Assembly: GCA_028023455.1 (NCBI GenBank) | Contig: JAQFVV010012420.1 | Location: 8,513,194 to 8,577,193 of the forward strand | Length of the DNA: 64,000 nt | Direction of reading: 5' to 3' | DNA from: Epiperipatus broadwayi | Lineage: Eukaryota > Onychophora > Udeonychophora > Euonychophora > Peripatidae | In this document: in pieces, positions 23,830 through 35,840 of the stretch | Layout of the letters: each line of letters opens with the position of its first letter | Numbering within the stretch: the stretch's first letter is position 1 | Position numbers and translations under genes: made by a program | Notes under the pieces: model-generated | Database searches by the model: none | Seen by the model: the letters and a program-made list of their open reading frames with translations, nothing else | What the model was told of the DNA's origin: nothing

Positions 23830-26195
23830 CACCCAAATTTAATAGCATTCATATACACTTAAAAACATATTTAAAAATATTTTTTAAAGAAATTTTCAAT
23901 GTTCATTTTCAAATCTAAGAGAAAAAAAATGTAGCTTTAAAGTCATTTAAAACTGATTGTTAATGTGTGTGCGCATATATATATATAAGAACACACGCAC
24001 ATACTTACGTAACTATAAATATATTGTATTAATCTATTTATTTCAAACATTTGAATATAAAGCCCCTTTTCTATAGGATTCGTTAATTTACTATAAATAT
24101 TATATTTCATTTTGTAATATTTCTCTTCCATTAATTTTTTTTTTTTTTTAAATTACGTTAAAATGTAAAAAAAAAAAAACTATTTTGAAAGAGTATATAT
24201 ATTTTTGAAAAAAAATTTTTGTAATATTTCAATATCTTTATTTTGAAGTTTTAATCAAAACAGTTATTAAGTTGATTTTTAAAAAAAAAAAACTTGGGCT
24301 ATACTATTTTGTTTTAATCTGTGATATATTTTTTTTAAGTTTAAAATATATATGTAAAATTTCAGAGGTATATTTTCGCATGGGGAAAATAGTAAATAAT
24401 CGAATGGGTTGTTGCTCAGGGGTCATGTGACTTCAAACACTAAATTTGATAGAAATCTTAAGAGCAATGTAAGACTAAGTAACTCAAGAGTCAGAGACTG
24501 TCATTCTAACACTGCTTCAAACCACAGAGAATCTTTGCTTGAGATGAAATGGAAAAAACAGGCAATGTTCTTTCATTTTACTTACAAAATAATTGGCCAT
24601 TGATTGTAATAAATTACTAATTATTAAATAAAATATTTTACTGCAACAACACCACATGGAAATAATTTGTATAATTTTAAAATATATTTATATTTTCTTA
24701 AGTCTAGTCTTGGATATACTCCTTTAATCCAATTTAAAGAAAATTCACATATTTTGGATTAAATTGTACTGTATTACTATTGTTATTTAATACTTAGTGT
24801 AATGTAGAAAAAAATTAACTTAATTATAGTTTAAAAAAAGATTACTATATATAATTACTTTTAAAAAAAGGTTACAAAAAACGTGATGATCTTGTGATTA
24901 CTGAAGACATTTGTAAAATCATTATGCAGAATTTTTAAAACTTCATTACACTGATATCCAAAAGATTTGTCTCACATGATGGTCCAAAGAAATTGTGAAA
25001 ATGTTGAAAAAACACACACACTTGAAATGAATGAATAAAAAAATTTGTTGGAGTTTCTTGGAGAAGAAAAGTTATAGATTCAAGAAACTTCATTAAACTT
25101 GGAGAAACCATTTTGTAGATAAGAAATAATAATTAAAAAATAATGTTGATAATGAAAAAGACAATTCTAAGATAAAGCTAATTATAAATGCAATATTCAT
25201 ATATGTAAGTTGCCTATTAAAATAGTGATAGTGGCTAAAAATAGCTAGATACTAAGTTAGCTACAAGAACTTTATGGATAATTATTAGCATATCCACCCA
25301 TTTTCCATAACCTAGAGTTCATAATCATGATGAGAAATACTTTATATTAAGATGTTTTAACAAGTTCAAGATTTTTTTCAGATAATCAGTCAATAGAGAA
25401 TCCAGGATAGCCAATCTATAATGCATGCTTCATAATTTTGAGCTTTCTGATATTTAAAACAAAAAGTAAGATTAGATATGGTAAAGTAATGCTAAAATAA
25501 AAAAACAATTTGTTTTTAATTTTTATTTTGTAATAATTTGTCTGTTTTAATCGTTGCAGTTTTACTCTTTATGAAAAAATTTTTCATCAATAAAATTGAT
25601 AAAAAACAAAGTCACATTTTATTGATTCAATTTTGAAAAATTATCTGGGTAACTTCAAATATTGAAGTATAATGAAAACAAAACATATTCAAAAGTCTCA
25701 CTAAATTAAGCAATATTTAAACCTGAATTTAATATTTTTGTATAGGAATGTGAAAAAATGTTAATTTTTTTTTTTTTTTTTATCTATAACATATTTCATA
25801 CAAAACTTGAATAATAGAGAAAAAGTTGTATGGAAAACATGAGCTCATAGAATGCATGGACTGAAAAATGTGGCCACCCCTAATTAAAATTATATTCTTA
25901 GCTAGAGGATAAAACTGGTTAAAAGTCATTATAACTCTTCACCACTTCAATTGAAATGTCTGGAGCACTAGAAGCATGGACTACTCTCTGATTCATGAAC
26001 TTTTATTTCTTAAACTAAACTGCACAAGGCTAGCAAATTTAGTTAAGTATAAAGAAAATACTTTACAAGGTTTGTATTTTATACAGAAGGGAAGTTATTA
26101 AAATAACTTATTTTTCAGTTTGTCTATACAAGAGCTTTATTTAATTTAAACCACTAAACTTCACATGATCACTGTTTCTTATGCTGGCTCATAAC
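23830..26195. other. AT-rich stretch, no recognised element
   Basis: The 64-codon open frame at 24409-24603 has mixed composition but no recognised domain; it could be 3' untranslated sequence of the candidate exon at 23727. GTGGCCACCCCT near 25872 resembles a transposon end, but no inverted partner was found. Confidence 0.35.
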
Positions 26196-26199
26196 TGTT

Positions 26200-26490
26200 A
26201 TTAAAACAAGCAAAACTCTCCATACTATAGTACCACTCAGTGCAAGCCAGAGTAATTAATGGATGCCAGAAGGCTTGTGCATAAAATCCCTATCTAGTGC
26301 CTATCACAAGCCTTCTGGCATCCATTGATTACTCTGGCTTGCACTGAGTGGCATTACTGTATGGAGAGTTTTGCTTGGATATGTAAGCACTAGATAGGGA
26401 TTTTATGCATAAGCCTTCTGGCATTCATTGATTACTCTGGCTTGCACTGAGTGGCACTACTATTTGGAGAGTTTTGCCTGTTTTAATAGC
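26200..26490. repeat. R1 family foldback composite (three partial copies, no ribozyme)
   Basis: One minus-oriented R1 end (CAAAACTCTCCATACTATAG ... AAATCCCTATCTAGTGCC) is followed by two + oriented R1 ends, at about 26306-26377 and 26390-26480, each with AGCCTTCTGGCAT, GATTACTCTGGCTTGCA and GGAGAGTTTTGC. The first two form a large inverted repeat. The hammerhead-bearing middle of R1 is absent, as if arms recombined across it. Confidence 0.7.
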
Positions 26491-26494
26491 TTTA

Positions 26495-27900
26495 TTTAAT
26501 CTTATTATTTTAGTATTATGTGTTGCTTTTTAATGTAATGGTGTAAGCCATGATTATAAATACTAAGTATATGTGATAATCACACGAGTGTGTGCACATA
26601 TATAGTTTTATATAAAACAATTATTATAGAAATATAATCTAATAAAAATTAATATTTATGAGTATTTTTTTAATATGTCACGAATGTATAAAATCTTATA
26701 AAAATGACCAAAATATTTTTAAATTTGCTTTAAAAATAAAGGTAATTGAATTTCATCAAATTTTGCTATTAATAAATCTCCAATTCAAAATTATTATTTT
26801 TTTAATATAGTATTTAATCTAATTTATTTACTGTTTAATTAATGAGAAAGTAAAAAAATATATATTTTTTTCTTTGTTTGGACTACTGTTAATTATCTAT
26901 CCAGTGTTTTGTTTTCCAATTTTAAATAAATGGAATTGTTAAAAAAAAATTACCTTCAAATATAATTTAGTTTTAAAATTATTATAATTATTTTATAATT
27001 TGTTAATTTAAAACTAGTGCTACACAAAATAATATATATTGTGAAGCAAAAAATAATAATATGTAAACTTTATTAAGTACCGCATTGTATTTTGTAAATA
27101 AATTTTAAAAAATCATGTTTGTAATTTATTTTGTCAGATTGTTTTCAACTAAAGTGTTCTGTTTCTGTGTAGGTGGTGCTGTAGAAAGCAGTTCTGTTGA
27201 TTTCAAAAAATATCTTAAAATAAGATTCAATTACAATACAAGATTGCATTGTTAGCAATAAAAATGATTAATTCTTAATAATAATAAAAATTCATCTTTT
27301 CTCTCTTTCTTTATCTCCTCTGTGTGTGTGTGTCTACATATACATTAAATTATTATCATTTAAAATGTGAGCTCAGTGGATGACTTACGCATTTAAGAGA
27401 TTTTAAGGCATATAAAACTGAGGTTCAATCAAAATTTTAAAGGAATAAATAAATAAAAGTTTAGTAAAAAGTTTATTTGTATAACAAAGTTTATATACTT
27501 AATTCATAAATAAATACATTTATTGATTTATAGATTTTTAGTAATTCATTTAAAATGAATATACAAAAAATAATTACCATTAAGAATTACTTTTCTGCCA
27601 TAAAAATGGTCAATGATATTTTTATAATTCAATTATTGACTGGTTTGGGCATTATAAATAGATTACTTAAAAGTCTCTGACCAAATCTATTTTGTTTTTA
27701 AATAATTTTAATAGGGGGATCATTCCCTATTTACGTTGCAAAAGATAAATATTTTGAAAATTGTATTCACATTCGGAAAAATACATTGCAAAGGCTTTAA
27801 TTAACTTGCCTTTATTAAATAATAAATTAATATTTGTTTCTTTGTTATACTTTTAAAAATGATAAACTTTAATTTAAAAATAGCTGATTTTTTTTTCAAG
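26495..27900. other. AT-rich stretch with one weak exon candidate
   Basis: At 27173 an acceptor-like TTCTGTTTCTGTGTAG precedes an open run starting GAVESSSVDFKKYLKI and ending at a TAG at 27253-27255, with AATAAA just after. It could be a terminal exon, but length and composition do not exclude chance. The rest is low-complexity. Confidence 0.2.
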
Positions 27901-28006
27901 TTATCAGATATTGGCACAATTTTCCCAAACAGCAATGAGTTTAAAGCTATTTATAATAAAATCATTACTAGTTCATCACTTATAGATGAAGACATTGGAA
28001 CTCTGG
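27901..28006 (+). CDS. Candidate internal coding exon, unknown product
   Basis: A strong acceptor (TTTTTTTTCAAG, ending 27900) and a strong donor (GTAAGAGT starting 28007) bound a 106-nt stretch that is open in only one of its three frames (starting at 27901; the other two have stops). It encodes 35 codons plus one base, starting LSDIGTIFPNSNEFKAIYNK and ending in IDEDIGTLG. The composition is less repetitive than its flanks. I do not recognise the protein. It suggests a + strand host gene whose introns hold the surrounding transposons. It may not belong to the same gene as 23727-23829, which appears terminal and lies upstream. Confidence 0.5.
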
Positions 28007-28264
28007 GTAAGAGTAAAAATGTTTAATAATCATAAAACTAATAAAAAGAATTAGAATGTAAAAATCAATATCACTAAGTAATAAATTTAACCACTTTATG
28101 ATAAATTCTTTCCTCAAGAAATTATTATATTTGGCAAAAAGCATTTAATTTTTTCAGGATTCGTCTTAATTTTGCAAAAAGACTTAAAATACACTGTTTA
28201 ATTCTCCATTTGGAAAATTGATTCTTCATTGACAAAATTATCTAAAAAATAATAACATTTTTTT

Positions 28265-30540
28265 CTTTTATACATCAAGATTGGTAACCCACCTTCCCTT
28301 TCCATTCCCCATCCTTTCCCCATATACTTCTCTATCCCATTTTCACAACATAATTTTTGACTACTCAATAGTCTTTACATCTAGATCTACCTTATATTTT
28401 TCCATCACTTTGTTTATATTTATTCTCCCTCAACTTCATTATTTGTACCCTTTCTGCTTGTAAGCATTTACATTCAATAAACAGATGCCTAATACTTTTC
28501 ATGCCTTCCTTACATAACTTGCAGACTAAATCACCCACATTCCTCCATTTATGTCTATATTCCCTTGTTACTAATGATCCTGTTCGAGTCTTAAACAATA
28601 AACTACTTTCCTTGCTATTATGATAAAGTAACTCACACCCAATATTATTTATTTCTATATAGCTCCATACTAATTCTCCATCTCTCCAATTCCCTATTTT
28701 TTTATTAATGGATTTATTTTTCTATCCCATTCTTCGCCCCTATAACACTCAACACTACTAATACAATCATCCCATCTTTTGTATAAGTATACTGACAAAA
28801 TCTTTATCCAAATTTTCTGCATACTGTAATATCTTTCTCACCAATCTTGTTGCCTATTCTTTACTTGTAACCCAATTAAATACTATTTTGGCTATTCTCT
28901 TACTATCCATAAATTGCAATCTACCAAACATTTTAATTTTGCTTTTTCCCTCTCTCATATACAAATTTAACTGTTCCATTTCTTCTTGAATTGCCTTCTT
29001 TGCTATCCACACATCTGCATCTAATGCATATATTCCTATTTCTCTTTGTATTTTTCTCTAAGAAATCTAACACCCCTTTGTTAACACATCATTACCATAA
29101 ATTAACCCTACTACTGCCACTCCCTTCCATACAATTCTTGCTACATCATATTTATTATATGAAAACACTCAATTTGTTATCAGTCCCTTTCTTTTTGCTT
29201 CATTTATTACTTTTTTCTCTCATTCAACCAAGCAATTTCTCTGATTACATAAGACAATTCCCAAATAGTTATACCTATTTACCACATTTAACTATATTAT
29301 CCAATAGAAATTCTTTCTCTTCTTTTTCCCTAGCATTTATCATCATTACTTTTGATTTTTCTTAACTAAATTTAACCTCTATCTCTTTTCCACCCTTGCA
29401 CACCTCTTCAGCATAACTTCCATATTTTCCCTACTTTCTGTGCACAAGAAGACCATCAGCAAATAAAAGACCTGATAATATATACACTCGCTTGCCATTC
29501 ATTAATGGTATCTCTACCCTCTTCCTAGTCTTTTCTATTGTTCTCTCCATTTCTCTTATATATAACAAAAACAAAATAGGTGACATAGGACATCCTTGTC
29601 TTAGCCCCACTCCATTTTTAATTCTGATTTTATATTGATACGTATAGTAATTATTTTCATACAAGCTCCATTTATTCCCAAATTTACTAAACTTAACCAT
29701 AATCTATTTCTATTTACTCTATCATATGTCTTCTCTATATCTATAAAAACCATATATAATTATTTACCTATATTCCTACTCATATCTATAAGTTGTGTGA
29801 CTACAAATAAATTATCTTCTATATGCCTATCTGATCAAAAACCTCCTTGCATTTCTCCCACTATATTATCATTTTTCATCCATTTTACCACCCTTCCATC
29901 CACCATATATGCAAAAACTTTATATAACACTGACATTACTACTATTGGTCTACAATTGTTTAACTTTCTATGGTTCTTACCCTTTTCTAAAAAAAATAAT
30001 AGCCTTACTCTTGTATTATTCCAGTTATCTGGAAATTCTGTTTTGTGTCATTTTATTAAACATGCTAATTAATTTAGTTTTTCTTTATTTCCCAAAATCA
30101 TCAACATCTCTACTGCTCATCCATCCAAACCTCTTTTCAATTTCTTCCCTGCCTCATTCCAATTTATTTTCTGTAAAACTAATATTTCCATTACTATATG
30201 CTTTTATGTTTGTTATCACTCTGTCCATATCTAACATCTTTTCTATATCCATTACATACTCTAGAGTTACACTTTTTCCCCCTCATCATTTAATATTATT
30301 TCTCTCTCCCTTACATTTCTTTTTTTAATATATTTCCAAAATTGTTTATTTCCATCTCTTCCATTTTTATTAATATCCTCCAATAATTTACTATTTAATT
30401 TCATTCTCTCCATATAATTATCTATTTTAGCCAGCTTCCTTTTTTTTAAAATACTTTTCCCATTTAATATTAACATCTTTTTTACTTTCTTTGTTTTTAA
30501 TAGCACATTTATATACTTTGCATGCTTTCCCCCTCTCTTT
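28265..30540 (-). mobile_element. CR1-type LINE, second copy, 5'-truncated, minus strand
   Basis: Matches the element at 18.1-22.9 kb over its RT and C-terminal part, starting near the segment equivalent to about 20.38 kb. Shared sites include the RT block RQGCPMSPILFLLYIREMER (29.56 kb, with the canonical QGCPMSP retained), LSGLLFADG (the DD pair reduced to DG near 29.47 kb) and CKLCKEGMKSIRHLFIEC (28.53 kb). Frames are broken many times. The element's 5' break abuts an R1 repeat at 30545. Confidence 0.75.
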
Positions 30541-30544
30541 TACT

Positions 30545-30830
30545 ACTCTCCATACAGTAGTGCCACCAAGTGCAAACCTTAGTAATCAAAATAAAGTTTA
30601 TATATAAAATTTCTATCTAGTGTCTACTCATCCAATGTCACCAGACCACTTTCTAATCTGTGCTCTCAAATCTAAGGTCCTTCACTGATGTTAACCACAA
30701 ACTAGAAACCAGTCTGGGGATATTGGATGAATATGCACTAGATAGGGATTTTACACACAAACCTTCTTGTGTCCATTGATTACTAAGGTTTGTATTTGTA
30801 GCACTACAGTAAGGGAGTTTGTTAAAAATT
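30545..30830 (+). repeat. R1 family foldback with decayed hammerhead in the loop
   Basis: The left arm (CTCCATACAGTAGTGCCACC ... ATCTAGTGTCTACTCATCC) is the imperfect reverse complement of the right arm (TGGATGAATATGCACTAGAT ... GTAGCACTACAGTAAGGGAG). The single-copy loop holds the hammerhead-like sequence 30676-30735. The structure looks like two R1 ends joined head to head, with one ribozyme region kept. Confidence 0.7.
30676..30735 (+). ncRNA. Decayed hammerhead ribozyme (R1 family)
   Basis: The order is CCTTCA (stem I), CTGATGT (core, last A changed to T), TAACCACAAACTA (weak stem II), GAAA (core), CCAGTC (2-bp stem III, then cleavage-type C) and TGGGGATATTGG (stem I). Stem I keeps five pairs. 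Stem II is badly mispaired. Together with the A-to-T core change this predicts loss of activity. Confidence 0.55.
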
Positions 30831-30834
30831 GAAA

Positions 30835-31750
30835 TAAATTATATCCTTATGGCAATGTTGGTATTATCATTTTTCAGAAGAATTTCCATTTTGACATTGG
30901 TTTGTCTGATGTTCTATTCAGTAAGATAATAAGGACTTATTTTTGAATAAAGTGAGGACTGTCATTCAGACACTATAACCCAATGTAGATATGTATAGCA
31001 TGATAGGTAAAATATATACTAATGCCACATTCATTATTAAGCTGCGATTGATCAAGCCTTCATGAAACTTTTTGACAACAAATTGTTTGATAGTCCATTG
31101 ATGTATTATGAGTATTAATATCACTTATAGTATATTACCAGCAGTGAATTTTCTCAATAAATCTCAGAAATAGCCTTTAGATTCCATGTGTACCACAATG
31201 TTGCTGAGAAGAAATTTTTACATATAAATTTTTTAAAATATATTGAAAATATTAATATGGGCCTTATTCCCAAAGTTTTTTTATAAAACATTTCACAATA
31301 AACATATCGTTATTAGTACATTTTGCAATTATTAATGGAAACTCCATCAAAGAGACTTTTAAATGTTTTGTTCTCTGTTCATTTAAAGCTTCAGAAATTT
31401 TTTTATCCTTGACCTTTACTATAAGAATATTTTTAAAAAATAGTTTATACTCTCACATAAAGTAAAACAATAAAATAATAATTATTGGGGAAATAAAATG
31501 TCAAATAAGATGAAACAGGAGATGAGAAAAGTAAATAATTTATCACATCTCTGAACAATTAATGCGTCCTTATTATTTATCAACAATTTTGAGTAGCTGT
31601 AAATGAAAAACTAAATTATTCGACAAAATGCTATTTAATTAAGGAAAAAATAGTCATATTCGCAAAAATATTTTTTATCTTTATTTTATTTCATCTAAAA
31701 ATTGAAAAACAAATTAAATGTAATCGAACAATTAAAAAAAAACCATATTT
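30835..31750. other. AT-rich stretch without recognised feature
   Basis: No open frame above about 60 codons, no repeat family recognised. Confidence 0.45.
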
Positions 31751-31754
31751 AGGT

Positions 31755-32815
31755 GTATGTAAGTTTATATGAGTATCTTAAGAGATAAAGGAGTATTCTG
31801 GAAAGAAAGAAGATTGATATGGAATATGTATAATGGGCAAAGAATAAGAGTTAGATTTGGATGTAATGAGACTGATGAAGTGAATATAGAAAGTGGAGTT
31901 AGGCAAGGATGTAGTATGTCACCTGTTTTGTTTAATATTTATTTAGAAGATATGCTAAATAATTATTTGGACTGTGGAGGAGCAAATGTTGGAGGGAGAG
32001 TAATAAAGTGTATAAGATTTGCAGATGATATGGCTCTTATTGCTGAGGAAGAAAAGGATCTTCAGAATATGTTGAATAAATTGGAAGAAGGATGTATGGC
32101 ATATGGAATGAAGATTAATATTGAAAAGACTAAGTGTTTATGGATAGGGAGAGATGTAAAATGACTGCAAATTGGAATCCATAATGACATGGTGCAGCAG
32201 GTGAAGGGATTTAGATATTTGGGTTGTTGGTTGAGTGAGGATGGAAGAAGTGAAGATGAAGTTAAAAGAAGAATAGCATTGGCAAAGGTGACATTTGTAA
32301 AAAGAAAGAAGATATTTTGTGGACCTATGGAAAGAGAATTAAGGAAAAGATTAATTAAATGTTATGTGTGGAGTGTATTAATGTATGGTTGTGAGACATG
32401 GACATTGAGTAATAGAATTAAGAAATGACTGGAAGCTTTTGAGATGTGGACATGGAGAAAAATGGAAAAAATCAGTTGGGTGAATAAAATAACAAATGAA
32501 GAAGTTTTGAAAAGAGTTAATGAGGAAAGAAGATTGATTGAAAGTATCAAAGAGAGAAAGAGAAACTGGATTGGACATATACTAAGAAAAGATTATAGTT
32601 TAATGAAAGATGTTTTGGAAGGAATGGTGAGTGGAAATAAAAAGAAAGGACGGAAGAGATTGACATTATTGGATGATATACGAGATGGAAGGGGTTATGT
32701 GGAATTGAGGAAGTGGGCAAGAAAGAGAATGGAATGGAAGAATGGATGAACTGATGTAGTGACTACTCTCTGGACCTGTCTATTGGACAGACTACTATTG
32801 ATTGATTGATATATA
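31755..32815 (+). mobile_element. RTE-like LINE, 5'-truncated, with simple-repeat tail
   Basis: Three consecutive open blocks cover RT and C-terminal region: 31769-32164 (GVRQGCSMSPVLFNIYLED and FADDMALIAEEE with intact catalytic aspartates), 32189-32428 (GFRYLGCWLSEDGR, LMYGCETW) and 32444-32749 (RKRNWIGHILRKDYSLMKDV, RKRLTLLDDIRDGRGYVEL). Stops at the block ends and small shifts break it. It ends with ATTGATTGATTGAT, the short tandem 3' tail typical of RTE-group LINEs. Best-preserved LINE coding sequence in the window apart from the CR1 RT block, and likely younger than the copy at 13.4-16.0 kb. Confidence 0.8.
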
Positions 32816-32819
32816 TATA

Positions 32820-33040
32820 TGTGTGTGTATTTGTTTCTGATATAACTACCCGTATTGACGGGTACACGTAAATTTAATCTAATAGCACATGTATATAGAT
32901 TAATTTCCTTCCTCAAGATTATAATTATATAGTGACAATATTCACTTAGAAGTTGAACTCGCACCTTTAGATTCTTGAATATCGAATTTAAGACAAACGC
33001 TCTAACCAACTGAGCTACACATTGCTAAATTATTTACTTA
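32820..33040 (-). repeat. tRNA-like SINE-type segment
   Basis: On the minus strand TAGCTCAGTTGGTTAGAG (A-box type) occurs just 5' of GTGCGAGTTCAACTT (B-box type), about 45 nt apart, as in tRNA-derived SINE heads. The cloverleaf is not complete, so it is not called a tRNA gene. Related, more decayed units sit next to the Penelope-like fragments further right. Confidence 0.6.
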
Positions 33041-33479
33041 CATATATTCAAACTAATATAATTCAAAATTGCAGATGTTTAAAAATGAGAAACTTTCTCT
33101 TTCCTTTGATATATTAACTAAATTTGTATAAACAATTTGTCAATTGAAATATCAGGCTTATAATAAGTTCAGGTCCTTATTTAAATATAGCCAATAAGAA
33201 TTAGTTTATACAAAAATAAGCTCTAAGCATAAACATTACACTTATGCTTTTACAATTATTGATGGGTGAGTGTCCACAAATATAATGTTATAGCTCATGT
33301 GAATATTAATTTCTTTCTACAAGATTATATATTAATAATCTAAATTATTGTAACCAAATACAATCCTGTAATGTATTACATATCTGAATAATAACTATTA
33401 TGTATGTCCTTTTTATTGCATTTAAATAAAAAAAATTAACAAAAATAACTAATAACATAAACTAAACTAATACATAAGT

Positions 33480-34060
33480 ATAACTTATAAATGTGTTGTA
33501 CTATTTTCATCATCTAAAATTAATTATTAAACGTGTTTAGAAAGATTCAAACTTCATTTAAATTTTTCTAATATTTCAGTTATTATTATAGTATACAGAT
33601 TAGTACATAATACACTATTTTGAGTAGTATTCTCTTCTTCGGATGTTGCTGGCTTGACCAGTGACAATACTATCATGACAATGCATGAACTTGAGATCTT
33701 TAAGTTGATAAATATTGAATTTAAAGTGATGTTATAAACAACTAAGCTATTCTGACAAAGACAACAGTTAGTAAAAATGTAATAACTTATCTATTAAGGT
33801 CCTTCTGATTTCTCCATTTTTTAATACTAAGGTTAATTGAATAGTTTCTAAACATTTATGAATTGTCAAACTATGTTATCAACTGATGGGATTATTTTTC
33901 ATTACTAATTGAGAAACTTCTTACATTTTCTTCTTTTTACTTTTTCATCTCTATCCAATATTTTGTCTTTTCTCAATTGAACATAGGTTCACTCGTACAT
34001 TGATAATCTACTATTTGGATACATCTGTTCTTTTTTATTTTTTAATATGAGCTCATTTAA
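33480..34060 (-). mobile_element. Penelope-like 3' end plus tRNA-like repeat, minus strand
   Basis: On the minus strand, about 34060-33890 matches the C-terminal coding tail of the PLE copy at 37.84 kb (ATGTTCAATTG block followed by ATATTGGA). About 33790-33480 matches the tRNA-like terminal repeat with AGCTTAGTTG, then a block like GCCAGCAACATCCGAAGAAG and a GATGATGAAAATAGTACAAC block. It is a truncated, inverted relative of the element at 35.4-38.3 kb. Confidence 0.55.
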
Positions 34061-34084
34061 ATTATTTTTAATTTGTTCCACTGA

Positions 34085-34420
34085 TATATGTTTTTCAGTT
34101 TTCACATGGGAATTATATTGTATCCATATACATTAGAGATGTCAACAAACTTAAAAAAACTGCAATCAGTATAATATCAAATTACTTTCCAAAGCCATAA
34201 TATATTATAAGGAATTCCAACTTCTACAAACCCAAACTGGAAATTTTGAAAAATAAAAATGCATATATAGTTTATGTGATAACTCTAGTATGTACAGTGC
34301 CAATAAATTGTTTTGTCATTTGTTTCTTCTTGTCTAATTAAGATTTTTTTAATGATATTTGATGGGAAATCATTTCTCATGAGAGTTTGGTCTACATAAG
34401 ATGTTTTTTAAGTCACTGAT
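34085..34420. mobile_element. Rearranged Penelope-like fragments
   Basis: 34085-34270 on the + strand matches the pre-GIY-YIG part of the two larger copies (IRDVNKLKKTAISIIS; AATTCCAACTTCTACAAACC block). About 34330-34420 matches an adjacent part but on the minus strand (reverse complement of the CTCATGAAAAATAGTTTCCC block at 34.65 kb). The two pieces appear juxtaposed by inversion. Confidence 0.5.
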
Positions 34421-34479
34421 TTCTATATAAACATATTTTATTCTTTTTTAAAGTGATAGTATAATTACATTTTTTTGTT

Positions 34480-35025
34480 TCTGTTATGATTGGATGTATA
34501 TGACAAAAACAAAGCAAGAGTCTACAGAAAACTCATATGCATATATCCAGTCATGACAGAAGGACAAAAATTGGAATTTTATTATTACTTTGGAATAGAA
34601 CAAAGAATATTGTTCTGATACCAGTGACTTATAAAAAAAAGTCATACAATTCTCATGAAAAATAGTTTCCCACCATTTATTATTAAGAAAATCTTAAAAA
34701 GTCAACAACAACAAAGAATAAATCAATTTATAAGCACTGTAGTGTACCCATATATTACAGATATTAGATAAACTAAAAAAAAATTCCAATCAGTATAATA
34801 TCAAAGCAGCTTTCCCAAAGCCATAGTATATTTTAAAAAATCATAATTTCTACAAAACCCAATCTGAAAATGCTGAAAAATAAAAACTGCATATATTAAA
34901 TAGCATATGAATGTGGAAAGATATATATTGGTAAAATAGATTAAAAGACCATAAAGTAAAAATTAAAGAGAAAGAACAGACATATCTAAAGTAGCTTTTT
35001 CTTGAAGGTTTATGATGATAGTAAT
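34480..35025 (+). mobile_element. Penelope-like 3' coding fragment with GIY-YIG domain start
   Basis: Contains the late-RT linker (VYRKLICIYPVMTEGQKLEF) and then AYECGKIYI with GKID-type continuation at about 34902-34940, the opening of a GIY-YIG endonuclease domain that is the hallmark of canonical Penelope-like elements. Stops and shifts interrupt it. It runs into a minus-oriented tRNA-like repeat at 35040, forming an inverted junction. Confidence 0.6.
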
Positions 35026-35039
35026 TTTCATTGTATTTA

Positions 35040-35330
35040 TATGTTGGACTATTTCCATCATCTGAGTAATGAAAGTCTTTAGAAAAATTTAACTTTATTT
35101 AAATATTCCTAATACATTCCACTGTTAGTAATAACACACAGGTTAGTATATGCACATCATATCAAGAGGTATTATTCTCCCTCTTTTTCAGGTATTGCTA
35201 GCCTGATCAGTGAAATATTAGCATGGGATTTGAACCTGAACCCTACTTAAAACCCTTACATTCTTAAGTATTGAATTTTAAGGCAGTTCTCTAACTAACA
35301 GCCATCATTCAGTAAAAATTTTATATACTT
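35040..35330 (-). repeat. tRNA-like terminal repeat, minus strand
   Basis: On the minus strand this aligns with 35570-35830 and 38060-38340: tRNA-like head, then a GATCAGGCTAGCAATACCTG block, GAGGGAGAATAATACC, and a GATGATGGAAATAGTCCAAC end. It is part of the PLE-associated repeat set. Confidence 0.55.
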
Positions 35331-35394
35331 ATCTAAAGTAGCAGTTCTTACATGTATGTTTTATGAGAAAAATATATTGTCAGAAAAAAAAAAA

Positions 35395-35840
35395 AGTTGT
35401 TTGCATGACAATGGCAAATGATATCATGAATCAACCTAATGAGACAACTCATAATATTTAAAAATCACTCATTAATCTTGTTCTTAAAAAATAATGGATA
35501 AATCAGAAGGAATCTCATAGATAAGTGTATCAAATTTCTACTGACTGTAACAAAATAGCCTGGCTGATTATAGTGTCAACTTAAATTTAGCTCACAAATC
35601 TAATGGTTTTAGATTTGATTCTCATGCTAATATTGTCCTGATCAGGTCAGAAAACTTGAAGAAGAGAAGCGAATAATATAATTCAAAATGTTGTGTTACA
35701 TAATTATAACCTGTGTGTTATTACAAACACGTCATTGTACTTGAAAAGTTTATAAGAACATTCAATAATTAATTCTAAAGCATGAAAATAGCCCATTATA
35801 TAAAATGTCATCTTCACAAATTTTTAGACAAATACTAAAT
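35395..35840 (+). repeat. Left direct repeat (pLTR-like) of Penelope-like element
   Basis: Aligns in the same orientation with 37905-38345. Shared blocks in order: CATGACAATGGCAAATGA, a TCATAATATTTA-type block, ATAAGTGTATCAAATTTCTA, the tRNA-like part (AGCCTGGCTGATT ... GATTTGATTCTC, the latter B-box-like), CTTGAAGAAGAGAAG and the AATTCTAAAGCATGAAAAT end. Direct repeats that flank a PLE coding region are called pseudo-LTRs. No hammerhead core was found in it. Confidence 0.55.

Noticed and set aside
25860-25885. Tc1/mariner-type end (GTGGCCACCCCT)
   Set aside because: No inverted partner or TA-flanked element could be found nearby.
28991-30328. Several + strand open frames rich in Leu, Ser, Phe
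   Set aside because: Antisense shadows of the inverted CR1 copy at 28265-30540.
32940-33020. tRNA gene on the minus strand
   Set aside because: A- and B-box-like parts are present, but the acceptor stem and complete cloverleaf cannot be formed, so it is treated as a tRNA-derived repeat.
35600-35660. Hammerhead in the PLE-flanking repeats (a CTGATCAGG ... CTTGAAGAAG pattern)
   Set aside because: The first string departs from CTGANGA, GAAA is not followed by a possible stem III, and no stem I pairs; similarity to the catalytic core looks coincidental.
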